A DNA stretch of 38,678 bases from NCBI GenBank assembly GCA_009380075.1, contig WHSO01000029.1:1-38678 (forward strand). The letters are read 5' to 3'. Source of the DNA: Alphaproteobacteria bacterium. GTDB lineage: Bacteria > Pseudomonadota > Alphaproteobacteria > SMXQ01. This document shows positions 31,239-38,461 of the stretch, piece by piece (the first letter of the stretch is position 1; the number at the start of each line of letters is the position of its first letter). The position numbers were made by a program, and so were the translations under genes. Under the pieces are notes generated by a model. That model was not told where the DNA came from. It saw only the letters and a program-made list of their open reading frames with translations, and ran no database searches.

Positions 31239-31673
31239 TCAGTCGCGCACGCTCGCGGCCTTGATTTTTTCGTAGTCGACATCGGCGCCGCGCGGGCGTT
31301 TCGGACGGATTCCCTTCACGTCCTTCTTCGTCTCGTAGGTGATGTGGGTATTGGCCGACCGCGGGCCGGTGCGTGTCCCCATCATGATCATGGGTCCGGT
31401 CCCCGTGTTCTCAAGCTGATAGAACGTACCGCCTTCGATCAGGGCGACCATCCCGGGTTTCATCTCGGCCTTGCCGCCATCTTCGAAGTGCATGGTGCAC
31501 TGCCCTTCCAGCACCATGAAGGTCTGGTCGCCTGGATGGCAATGCAGGTCGTCGATGTCGCCGGGGTTCGGATAGTAATGCATCCACGCATGCATCTTGC
31601 GCGTGTCCATGATGACCTTGCGGCTGCGCTCCTTATGCGCGAGTTCGAGCACGTCTACGATGTTTATGGCCAT
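31239..31673 (-). CDS. Small single-domain cupin protein
   Basis: A 144-residue cytosolic cupin. Motif 1 is LHCHPGDQTFMVLEG, with H44 and H46 and with Q50 in the place of the canonical Glu. Motif 2 is degenerate: the usual P-x-G-x-x-H is EGGTFY, with Tyr85 instead of His. Metal binding is therefore doubtful or altered. The C-terminus is Lys/Arg-rich. The start at 31673 is fixed by GGGAGG six bases upstream; a longer open frame to 32258 is antisense overlap with the binding-protein gene. It is 68 bp downstream of the TctC-type gene, probably in one transcript. Confidence 0.82.
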   Translation of the reverse strand: MAINIVDVLELAHKERSRKVIMDTRKMHAWMHYYPNPGDIDDLHCHPGDQTFMVLEGQCTMHFEDGGKAEMKPGMVALIEGGTFYQLENTGTGPMIMMGTRTGPRSANTHITYETKKDVKGIRPKRPRGADVDYEKIKAASVRD

Positions 31674-31741
31674 GAAACGCCTCCCTGCGTTTGCCGGATC
31701 GTCCCGGGTTCGGCTGTCGATACTACAACGGACGGACACCT

Positions 31742-33094
31742 TCACTTGCAGGTGAGCTTCTTCGCCTCGTACTGGCCCTTGCGCATGGCGCCGACGACGT
31801 CGCAGGACATGCCCGCCTTGACGGCGCCGCGCTCGGCGGCGGCACCGTTGATGGTGATCTTCGAGCGCGCGTTGGCGAGCCGCACCGCATGCCCGTCGAT
31901 GGTGACCATGCGCCCGCCCTTCGCGACCCTGGTGATCTTGCCGGAGATCTGCTCCGGGATGGTCGGGACTTTCACGCCCTTGAAGTAGCGGGCGTAGATG
32001 TCCTCGCGCAGCGGGTTCAGCTGCGGCAGGGTCTTCTTGAACGAGGCCGTCGCCTTCACGATCATGTCCTGCAGCTTTTCGCCGCGCAGGAAGGCGACGG
32101 GCTGGCCCTGGATCTTCTCCAGTCCCGCCGCGAAGGCAGGGTCCCTGGCCGCCTTTTCGTAAGAATCGCGCAACACCTTCGCGATCTCGGGCGGCATGTT
32201 GGGCGGCGCCGCCATGCCCTTGCCGTAGATAATACCGGGCAGGACGATGCCCTCCCACAGCTCCTTCTGCTCCGGCGTCAGCCAGGTGTAGGCGTTGGGC
32301 AGGGTCATGGAAATTTCACTGTTGGGCACTGTAGGCGTGTCCGGGTGGCCGAGGTCGGCCACCGGCTTGAGGTAGCCCGACTTGAACCAGCCCGGCCGAA
32401 GCTTCGGCAGCGCGTACCACTGGCTGCCGGCGATGTAGCCGGTGACGTCACCGCGCTCCAGCATGACCAGCGTATCGGCGGTACCGCTGCGCGCCACGGC
32501 GGCGATCTTCAGCGGCGCGTCGAGCCACATCGCCATCAGCGCCGTGGCCAGGAGCTTGCTGTCGATATCGGAAGCCGAGGCGACCGGTTCGGCGAGGACC
32601 AACGGTGCCTTGCTGCCCTTCGCCTCCTTCAGGGAATTGTAGGGCACGGTGCCGCGCGCGAGCAGCACCACGTCGCGCCTGGCGTGGGAACCGATCTGCA
32701 CAAATTTGACAGTCTCATATTTTGCCGCGTCGTCCGTGAACTCGCGGCCGGTGCCGGCGGAGGCGAGGAAGCTCAGCGTCAGGCCGTCGGGCTTCGACTT
32801 CCAGACGTAATTGCGGCCGGCGGGATTGGGAAAGATGTTGCTGACCCGGATGCGCGGGTTGCCGGGGATGAACTTGCCCCAGTGGGCGGCGAAGTAACGC
32901 GCCTGGATGTCGGTACCGCCGCCGGGCTTGAAGTCGACGATCAGCCGCATGGTCTGGCCCTTGAAGTGCTTTTCGGCGTCGAACGCCCGGGCCTCGCCGC
33001 CGGCAAGGGCAACCACCGCCGCCAGCGCGCCGGCGATCGCCAGGCGCCCGCAATGAAACGGATGCCTTACGGATAAGAGATGTCCTCGCGTCAT
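31742..33094 (-). CDS. TctC/Bug-like solute-binding protein with C-terminal cysteine module
   Basis: A 450-residue periplasmic binding protein of the tripartite tricarboxylate (Bug) type. The signal peptide is about 1-37 (HCGRLAIAGALAAVVALAGG, then EARA at the cleavage site). MRLIVDFKPGGGTDIQARYFA and KSKPDGLTLSF are the family's first-strand and ligand-loop signatures. Bug proteins bind carboxylates and average about 320-330 residues; this one is some 120 longer. The final 68 residues (about 383-450) form an extra beta-rich module with HAVRLANARSKITING and AVKAGMSCDVV, ending AKKLTCK, shared with the protein at 36355. No TctA/TctB membrane partner is in the window. The ATG at 33094 could be replaced by a downstream start without loss of the signal peptide. 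Confidence 0.85.
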   Translation of the reverse strand: MTRGHLLSVRHPFHCGRLAIAGALAAVVALAGGEARAFDAEKHFKGQTMRLIVDFKPGGGTDIQARYFAAHWGKFIPGNPRIRVSNIFPNPAGRNYVWKSKPDGLTLSFLASAGTGREFTDDAAKYETVKFVQIGSHARRDVVLLARGTVPYNSLKEAKGSKAPLVLAEPVASASDIDSKLLATALMAMWLDAPLKIAAVARSGTADTLVMLERGDVTGYIAGSQWYALPKLRPGWFKSGYLKPVADLGHPDTPTVPNSEISMTLPNAYTWLTPEQKELWEGIVLPGIIYGKGMAAPPNMPPEIAKVLRDSYEKAARDPAFAAGLEKIQGQPVAFLRGEKLQDMIVKATASFKKTLPQLNPLREDIYARYFKGVKVPTIPEQISGKITRVAKGGRMVTIDGHAVRLANARSKITINGAAAERGAVKAGMSCDVVGAMRKGQYEAKKLTCK

Positions 33095-33277
33095 GTCCTG
33101 GTCCTTTCCGATGGGCCGGGCCGGGCAGGATGCGGGCCGTGACGCAGCGGCGCGGCCGCGCGCGGCCGTTGCGCCGCGTGCGTCGGATATTCGCTTCGCC
33201 CAAGGGACAGCATCGCACCTCCCCGGCGCCGTTCGCGCCGTCCGTGACGCGGACCCGCGTTCACCGAGGGTTTCACG

Positions 33278-33298
33278 CGGCCCGGTGGTACCGGGCCG
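33278..33298. repeat. 9-bp GC-rich hairpin downstream of the ThDP enzyme gene
   Basis: CGGCCCGGT (33278-33286) and ACCGGGCCG (33290-33298) with a 3-nt loop, about 85 bp past the stop of the ThDP gene. There is no T-tract. It lies in the 288-bp gap 33095-33382, which has other GC palindromes (around 33140-33180) and no gene. A terminator or mRNA-stability role is possible. Confidence 0.4.
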
Positions 33299-33382
33299 TG
33301 CGTCATGGCACGAGATAGTTCAGTACTTTATGCCGGCACTGTCAATCGCCGCCGGAGCACAGCCACAGCCGGCGCCGGCCGG

Positions 33383-35101
33383 TCACGGATCGCACGACAC
33401 GACGTTGAGCAGCGCCTGGCGCTTGTCCACCATCACCGATTTCTGCGCGCGTTCCAGCGCCGGCAGCATCTTCTTCGGGTCCGTCACCTGTTCGCCGTAG
33501 CCACCGGAGACCTCGACCAGCTTCTCGTAATTCTGGTCCACGGTGAAATGGCTGAGCGGCATCTGGTTCGCCTTCGACGCATAGCCGTCGGGCTGCATGC
33601 GCAGCGTCGCGCCGCGCACCGCCTGCCAGCGCTGGTTGTTGAACACCACCGACAGGATCGGCAGGTCCTGCTCGGCGGCGACGTAATGGGCCGACACCGG
33701 CACGTTGAACATGTAGGACCCGTCGCCGTGGCAGCCGATTACCAGGTTGTCCCGGTCGGCGAGCTTGGCGCCGAGCGCCACGCCCATGCCGTGGCCGAGG
33801 CCCGACGACGCGCCGGCGTTGAGGATCTTGCCGGGCTTTTGGGTCGGGATGTACTGCACCTGCATGCGCGATTCGTTGGCAAAGATGGTGTCGGCATCGG
33901 CGATCTTGCCCAGGCAATGGGAAATCCAGGCCGGATGGACCGGCGTGCGATCCTTCACGTCCTCGAGTTTCTTGGCCCAGTTCTCTTCCAGCGTCTTGTG
34001 CCTCTCCATCTGTGCGGTGCGACGCTTGTCGATCACCGCCTTGGACTTTTTGGCGGGTTCCTCCATCGCCTCGGCCAGCGCGCGCAGGCCGAGGTCGGTG
34101 CCGCAGGCGAGCGCGATGTCGGAGCGGAAGCCGCGCACCGGAAACATCGAATACATCGGGTCCGGCGCCATGTGGATGACCGAGCAGTCGTCGGAGTGGG
34201 TGACCGAGGCCGGCAGCCACGGCACCGCGCAGTCGATCACCAGAATGGCGTCGGCCGCCTTCACGAACGGGTTGGGATTGCCCCCCGCGTACATGGGATG
34301 ACGGCGCGGGATGGCGACGTAGCGGTTGGAGAATTCCACCACCGGCAGGGCGAAGCGCTCGGCCAGGTCCGTCAGCGCCGGCATGACGCCGGTGTTGCGC
34401 CCGCCCCAGTTGGTGATGATCACCGGGTTCTCGGCCCTGGCAAGGATATGGGCGGCCTCGTCGAGGTCTTCCGGGTTGGGCATCGACGCCTTGGCCGGGC
34501 GGATGCGGCCAGGCGAGTTGAAGCTGAATTCCTTCATCGGGATCGACAGCACCTCGCGCGGCAGCGACAGGTAGGCCGGTCCCATCGGGTCGCTCATGAT
34601 GACGCTGAGGATGCGGTCGATCACCGCCTCGAGCTGCTCGCCGTTGCGCAGCTCGTAATCCCACTTCGCCGCCTCGCGCGTCATGCCGTTCTGGTCGAAC
34701 ATCTCCTGGGTCCAGTGGATGACGTTGTCGCGGTGGCCGGGTAGCGTGTGTTCGTTGGTCGGCGTGCGGCCGGCGGTGAAGATCATCGGGACGTTCCCGC
34801 GCGAGGCGTTGAGCAGCCCGTTCATGCCGTTGGCGGTGCCGACGTTGACGTGCATCATGGTGAGCTGCGGCCGCCCGCTGACCAAGTAATAGCCGATCGC
34901 CATGTGCTGGGCGGTGTTCTCGTGCGGGCAGGTGATCGGCTTCGGGTGCGGGGTGTTGAGCGCCTGGGCCTTGGCCAGGGCCTCGATCATCGGGGCGAAA
35001 TCGGTGCCGGCGTTGGCGAACAGGTATTCGACGCCGCGGTCGGCGAGGATCTGGAGATAGGCGTCGGCGACCGTGCAGTCCTTGATGGTCTTTGTGGGCA
35101 T
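33383..35101 (-). CDS. Thiamine-diphosphate-dependent enzyme, acetolactate synthase/decarboxylase-like
   Basis: A 572-residue member of the acetohydroxyacid synthase/benzoylformate decarboxylase superfamily. The pyrimidine domain has the catalytic glutamate E61 in TCPHENTAQHMAIGYY. The central domain (about 200-330) has NPVIITNWGGRNTG. The diphosphate domain has the Mg/ThDP motif GDGSYMFN (459-466) ending in N488-N489. The FAD-binding arginines and the quinone/herbicide-site pattern of true IlvB are not evident, so a 2-keto-acid or oxalyl/benzoyl-type decarboxylase is as likely. The start is fixed by AGGGAGGAACAAG before the ATG. It is the first gene of a minus-strand series that includes a carboxylate-binding protein and a cupin, which suggests catabolism of an organic acid. 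Confidence 0.85.
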   Translation of the reverse strand: MPTKTIKDCTVADAYLQILADRGVEYLFANAGTDFAPMIEALAKAQALNTPHPKPITCPHENTAQHMAIGYYLVSGRPQLTMMHVNVGTANGMNGLLNASRGNVPMIFTAGRTPTNEHTLPGHRDNVIHWTQEMFDQNGMTREAAKWDYELRNGEQLEAVIDRILSVIMSDPMGPAYLSLPREVLSIPMKEFSFNSPGRIRPAKASMPNPEDLDEAAHILARAENPVIITNWGGRNTGVMPALTDLAERFALPVVEFSNRYVAIPRRHPMYAGGNPNPFVKAADAILVIDCAVPWLPASVTHSDDCSVIHMAPDPMYSMFPVRGFRSDIALACGTDLGLRALAEAMEEPAKKSKAVIDKRRTAQMERHKTLEENWAKKLEDVKDRTPVHPAWISHCLGKIADADTIFANESRMQVQYIPTQKPGKILNAGASSGLGHGMGVALGAKLADRDNLVIGCHGDGSYMFNVPVSAHYVAAEQDLPILSVVFNNQRWQAVRGATLRMQPDGYASKANQMPLSHFTVDQNYEKLVEVSGGYGEQVTDPKKMLPALERAQKSVMVDKRQALLNVVSCDP

Positions 35102-35327
35102 CTTGTTCCTCCCTGAATACGAAGCGGATACAAACCCGGGCCTGAAACGAGTCCGGGCGCCAAGATGACCCGGCGGACGGCGCGAATCAATCGCAGAAAT
35201 ACCGGCGGACCGCGGAGGGCGTACGAAAAAATCCCGCCGTCGGACTCGATGACTCCTCCATGCGCTGCGACCGCCTTTGCGGATGGGGCCGGAAGCGGAC
35301 CCGTCGTTATGCAGCGCAACGAAACCC
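35102..35327. other. Divergent gap between the ThDP enzyme and the lexA promoter
   Basis: About 225 bp with no credible gene. The minus-strand ribosome site of the ThDP gene is at its left end. The middle shows no clear promoter hexamers or repeats that I can support. Confidence 0.5.
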
Positions 35328-35356
35328 TTGACCCCGGATTGGAACTAAACTAGAAC
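35328..35356 (+). promoter_or_regulatory. lexA promoter with overlapping SOS box 1
   Basis: TTGACC (35328-35333), 17-nt spacer, TAGAAC (35351-35356). A perfect alphaproteobacterial LexA box, GAAC-N7-GAAC, occupies 35342-35356. It covers the spacer end and the whole -10, so bound LexA should block RNA polymerase: the classic autorepression arrangement. Confidence 0.8.
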
Positions 35357-35366
35357 ATGCAGTCAT

Positions 35367-35381
35367 GTTTAGGTTTTGTTC
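35367..35381 (+). promoter_or_regulatory. Second, imperfect LexA box
   Basis: GTTT-N7-GTTC, one mismatch from GTTC-N7-GTTC, in the opposite direct-repeat orientation. It starts 10 bp past box 1, just downstream of the predicted transcription start. A second operator would tighten autoregulation. Confidence 0.55.
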
Positions 35382-35441
35382 TATATCCGCACGCCCCCGC
35401 AGGGGGACCGGCCGGAGCACCCGGGGAGCCATGGGGTCGCC

Positions 35442-36155
35442 ATGCTGACACGCAAGCAACACGAGCTGCTGAGCTTTCTTTCCGCCCGGCTGAAGGAGAC
35501 CGGCGTCTGCCCGTCCTTCGACGAGATGAAGGACGCGCTCAGCCTCAAGTCCAAGTCCGGCATTCACCGGCTGATCTCGGGACTGGAGGAGCGCGGCTTC
35601 ATCCGCCGCCTGCCCCACCGGGCGCGGGCGCTGGAAATCCTGCGTGAGCCCGAGGGCAAAACCCGGCCGTCGCCGCAGGCCGTCGCACCATCCACGCGCC
35701 CCTTCGCCCCCAGGGTGATCGAGGGCAGCTTCACCACCGCGCTGAAAGGCGCGCCGGTGGCGCGGCCCGGCGACGCGGTCGAACTGCCGCTCTACGGCAA
35801 GATCGCCGCCGGCACCCCGATCGAGGCGCTGCGCGACCACTCCGCCTATGTTGGCGTGCCGCCCGACATGCTCGGCCGCGGCGAGCACTACGCACTCGAG
35901 GTCGAGGGCGATTCGATGATCGACGCCGGCATCCTCGACGGCGACATCGCCGTCATCCGCCAGGCCGACACGGCCGAGAACGGCACCATCGTCGTCGCCC
36001 TGGTGGAGGACAGCGAGGTCACCCTCAAGCGCCTGCGCCGCAAGGGCCATTCCATCGCGCTCGAGCCCGCCAACGCCAAGTACGAGACCCGCATCTTCGG
36101 CCCCGACCAGGTCAAGGTGCAGGGCCGCCTCGTCGGCATCATGCGGAAGTACTAG
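35442..36155 (+). CDS. lexA: LexA repressor, SOS response regulator
   Basis: A 237-residue SOS repressor. The winged-helix DNA-binding domain (about 1-70) has [40 protein letters not shown] and [14 protein letters not shown], the alphaproteobacterial form. A linker follows, then the S24 autoprotease domain with the A123-G124 cleavage site ([11 protein letters not shown]), catalytic S158 ([10 protein letters not shown]) and K196 (VTLKRLRR). The start at 35442 follows GGGGTCGCC; an out-of-frame ATG at 35431 reads only five codons before its stop overlaps the true start. Two SOS boxes lie upstream. In related genomes lexA sits between moeA and comEC; here it is isolated by insertions on both sides. 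Confidence 0.97.
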   Translation: MLTRKQHELLSFLSARLKETGVCPSFDEMKDALSLKSKSGIHRLISGLEERGFIRRLPHRARALEILREPEGKTRPSPQAVAPSTRPFAPRVIEGSFTTALKGAPVARPGDAVELPLYGKIAAGTPIEALRDHSAYVGVPPDMLGRGEHYALEVEGDSMIDAGILDGDIAVIRQADTAENGTIVVALVEDSEVTLKRLRRKGHSIALEPANAKYETRIFGPDQVKVQGRLVGIMRKY

Positions 36156-36184
36156 CTCGCGAATCCTTTTCTGCCCCTCCACTC

Positions 36185-36281
36185 GTCATGGCCCTCCCCC
36201 GACTTGATCGGGGGATCGTCCGGGCCATCCATTTCCGGGCGTGTATGAAAGAATGGATTCTCCGCATGCGCGGGGAATGAC
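36185..36281. repeat. REP-like palindrome pair C
   Basis: Bounded by GTCAT (36185-36189) and ATGAC (36277-36281). Outer ATGGCCC/GGGCCAT (36188-36194, 36222-36228) encloses TCCCCCGA-CTTGA-TCGGGGGA (36195-36215). The second hairpin is ATTCTCCGC/GCGGGGAAT (36257-36265, 36270-36278). It has the same architecture and the same inner arms as repeat B, and lies between the convergent lexA and binding-protein genes. Confidence 0.7.
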
Positions 36282-36310
36282 GGAATCGGGTGGCAGGCGC
36301 ATCCCCCTGC

Positions 36311-36344
36311 GATGGCCCGTCACCATGCCGAGGGACGGGCCATC
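36311..36344. terminator. 11-bp hairpin at the convergent lexA/binding-protein junction
   Basis: GATGGCCCGTC (36311-36321) and GACGGGCCATC (36334-36344), a perfect stem with a 12-nt loop, 10 bp past the stop of the minus-strand binding-protein gene. No T-tract on either strand. It may stop or stabilise transcripts from both sides; it may also be a diverged REP unit, since its ATGGCCC arms match repeat C. Confidence 0.45.
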
Positions 36345-36354
36345 CAAAGTCCCG

Positions 36355-37734
36355 TCACTTGCAGGCGACGATCTTCGCTTCCGAGCCGTCGCCGGCATAG
36401 GTGATGTCGCAGGCCATGCCCTGCTTCAGGCTGTTGCGGCGCACCGGCTTGCCCTTGACCACGATCTGGGTGCGCGAGCCCGAGATCTTCACCTTGTGCT
36501 CGGCCCCGCCGACGCCGAAGGCGAGCTCGCGCCCGCCCTTGAGGACCTTGCTCAGCTTGGTTGCGACCTTCTTCGCCACCGAGGCTTCCTCGACCTGGCC
36601 GCCCGCGTCCTTCCACGCCGCGCGCCAGGCGCGCAGCGCCAGCGTGAACTCGTCGTCGAGGCTTTCCGGGCTGCGCACGGCGACGCGCTTGCCCTTGATC
36701 GCCTCGGGGAAGGCGCTGAAGCCGATGTCCTGCAGGCCGCGGTGCACCGGCGCGCCGCCCGAGGCGTAGTACTGGGCGATCTGCCCCTCCCGCGACAGGT
36801 ACCAGTTCATGAACACCCTGGCCGCGTTGGGTACCTTGGTACCCTTGACGATCACCAGTTCCGAAGTCGTCACCGGCGTCGGCTCCGGGCAGTGCCAGGA
36901 GATCGGCGCGCCCTTCTCCTTGTATTCGGCGACGCGGTAGTCGGTCGCCGGGATGGCAGCGTGGAATTCGCCCGCGATGGTCAGCGTCACGATGGCGCGC
37001 GCGCCCTCCTTGCGGAGCTGCGGCTTCACCTCGCGGAAGAAGCGGGTGATGTAGTTGCGGGTGTAGTCGGCGCCCTTGGATGTCCACAGCGGCAGGATCC
37101 AGTTGTGCGGCCGGTCGGACACGCCGATGTTGCCGTTGTGGAAGGCCTTGGTGGTCAGGATGTCGTCCCAGGTCCTGGGCAGGTCCGCCTTCTTGATGAA
37201 CTTGGTATTGTAGGCCATGCACCAGTACTTGACCTTCTCGCCCACCCACAGCCCGCTCTTGCCGCGCAGGTCCTGGTCGACGCGGGCGAAGTTGGGCAGC
37301 ACGCGCAGGTCCATCAGCGCGTCCGCCTCCTTGTAGGCCTTCATCTGCCCGGCGATGGCGGCGATGATATCGGCGATAACGCGGCCTTCCTTGTAGGCGA
37401 TCAACGGCTTGTCGACCCGCGCGATGCGCGAGTTGCGCTGGTGATCGACGTTGATGAAGGGATAGCGTGCCTTGAACGGCTCGATGAACTGCGGCCATTC
37501 GCTGAGGCCGAAGGTGCCGAAATACGTGACCTTGCCTTCCTTTTTCGCGCCCGCGATCCATTCGGGCGGCATCTTCAGTTCCTCGTCGAGGCCCTGGAGC
37601 ACGGTTGCGTCCATCTTGAGCTTGGCCAGCATTTTCTTGGTGGCTTCGGGCAGCTCGGCGGCAGGCGCCGGCGCGGTCACAAGGCACGCGCCCGCAAGGA
37701 CGGCGGCGGCAAGCCGCAGGGATGGAAGGTTCAT
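36355..37734 (-). CDS. ABC-type solute-binding protein with C-terminal cysteine module
   Basis: A 459-residue periplasmic binding protein with a Sec signal peptide (about 1-26, LRLAAAVLAGACLVTAPAPAA). The fold is of the iron/polyamine type: EWIAGAKKEGKVTYFGTF, FIEPFKARYPFINVDHQR, IIAAIAGQMKAYKEADAL, YWCMAYNTKFIKKADLPRTW and VFMNWYLSREGQIAQYY are hallmarks of this class. The usual length is about 330-360 residues. Here about 100 residues follow: a Lys-rich helical linker, then a module at about 404-459 (HKVKISGSRTQIVVKG, SLKQGMACDITYAG, ending AKIVACK). That module matches the C-terminus of the TctC-like protein at 31742. No permease or ATPase is adjacent. The ATG at 37734 follows GGGGGAG. Confidence 0.88.
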   Translation of the reverse strand: MNLPSLRLAAAVLAGACLVTAPAPAAELPEATKKMLAKLKMDATVLQGLDEELKMPPEWIAGAKKEGKVTYFGTFGLSEWPQFIEPFKARYPFINVDHQRNSRIARVDKPLIAYKEGRVIADIIAAIAGQMKAYKEADALMDLRVLPNFARVDQDLRGKSGLWVGEKVKYWCMAYNTKFIKKADLPRTWDDILTTKAFHNGNIGVSDRPHNWILPLWTSKGADYTRNYITRFFREVKPQLRKEGARAIVTLTIAGEFHAAIPATDYRVAEYKEKGAPISWHCPEPTPVTTSELVIVKGTKVPNAARVFMNWYLSREGQIAQYYASGGAPVHRGLQDIGFSAFPEAIKGKRVAVRSPESLDDEFTLALRAWRAAWKDAGGQVEEASVAKKVATKLSKVLKGGRELAFGVGGAEHKVKISGSRTQIVVKGKPVRRNSLKQGMACDITYAGDGSEAKIVACK

Positions 37735-37939
37735 GGCAGGTCTCCCCCTCGGATGTTTCGGCCCGTTCGGCCTGTCGTGGCGGGAGCCTAGCACGGGAGT
37801 GTCGCGCGGCGGAACCTCATCTCCCGCCCCCTTGCCAGCAAGCGGAAACGGCGCCATACGCCTCCCCGCGGCGCATGGAATGTTATGTTCCGGGACAGGT
37901 CCATTGTGTAACGCCCTTCCCGCCGCTACGGTGACGCCG

Positions 37940-38461
37940 ATGACGTCGTTACGCGTGCCCCTGTTCCTCTTCCTGCTGGTGTTCGCCGGTCCCGACGTTG
38001 CGCGCGCCGCCGATCCGTTCGAAAGCTTCATCGTCGGCCTGCGCTCGACCTGCGCACGGGCGCCGGCGACGCGCTGCACCGCCGCGGTGAGCGCCTTCCT
38101 CGATTCCGACCGCAACGGGAAGGTGGAGCCTGACGAACTGGAAGCCGCCAGCCGGATGGCGACGGCTTCCATCGGCAATACGGACGGGCCCCTGAACGCC
38201 ACCGAACGCAGCTCCGTCGCGGTGGCGTTGATGATCCTCAAGAGCGCGGGGATGCCGCAGGTCTTTGCCGGTTTCGACAGCAACGGCGACGGCGGAATCG
38301 ACAAGGCGGAAATGTTCCAGGACTTCCGCATCGACCGCCGCCCCTTCGGCACCATCGTCCGCGACCGCAAAAGCGTCGACTGGTCCGCCTTCGCCCGGCG
38401 CTTCGGCAAGGTCGGCGGGCTGATCAACGGCCTGGTGCCGCCGCCCTCTCCGCCGAAGTGA
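37940..38461 (+). CDS. Secreted EF-hand calcium-binding protein
   Basis: A 173-residue protein with a signal peptide (about 1-23, LRVPLFLFLLVFAGPDVARA) and two canonical EF-hand loops. The first is about 51-62 (DSDRNGKVEPDE) and the second about 112-123 (DSNGDGGIDKAE); Asp/Asn/Glu occupy the calcium-ligand positions in both. Two cysteines lie between the signal peptide and the first loop. The role is unknown: calcium sensing or buffering in the periplasm. The ATG at 37940 is chosen for the signal peptide, as no ribosome site is clear. It is divergent from the binding protein at 36355, and its 3' end overlaps the end of comEC by 38 bp on the other strand. Confidence 0.8.
   Translation: MTSLRVPLFLFLLVFAGPDVARAADPFESFIVGLRSTCARAPATRCTAAVSAFLDSDRNGKVEPDELEAASRMATASIGNTDGPLNATERSSVAVALMILKSAGMPQVFAGFDSNGDGGIDKAEMFQDFRIDRRPFGTIVRDRKSVDWSAFARRFGKVGGLINGLVPPPSPPK

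Noticed and set aside
31046-31264. 72-codon plus-strand frame downstream of a consensus TTGACA
   Set aside because: No good -10, no ribosome site and an Arg-rich composition without motif. It also overlaps the end of the small cupin gene.
33383-35101. Calling the ThDP enzyme IlvB (acetolactate synthase)
   Set aside because: The ThDP motifs are shared by many decarboxylases. There is no IlvN partner and the neighbours suggest catabolism, so only the superfamily is claimed.
35431-35446. Upstream five-codon reading frame overlapping the lexA start
   Set aside because: GGGGAG is only two bases from its ATG, too close for efficient initiation, and such short frames are common by chance.
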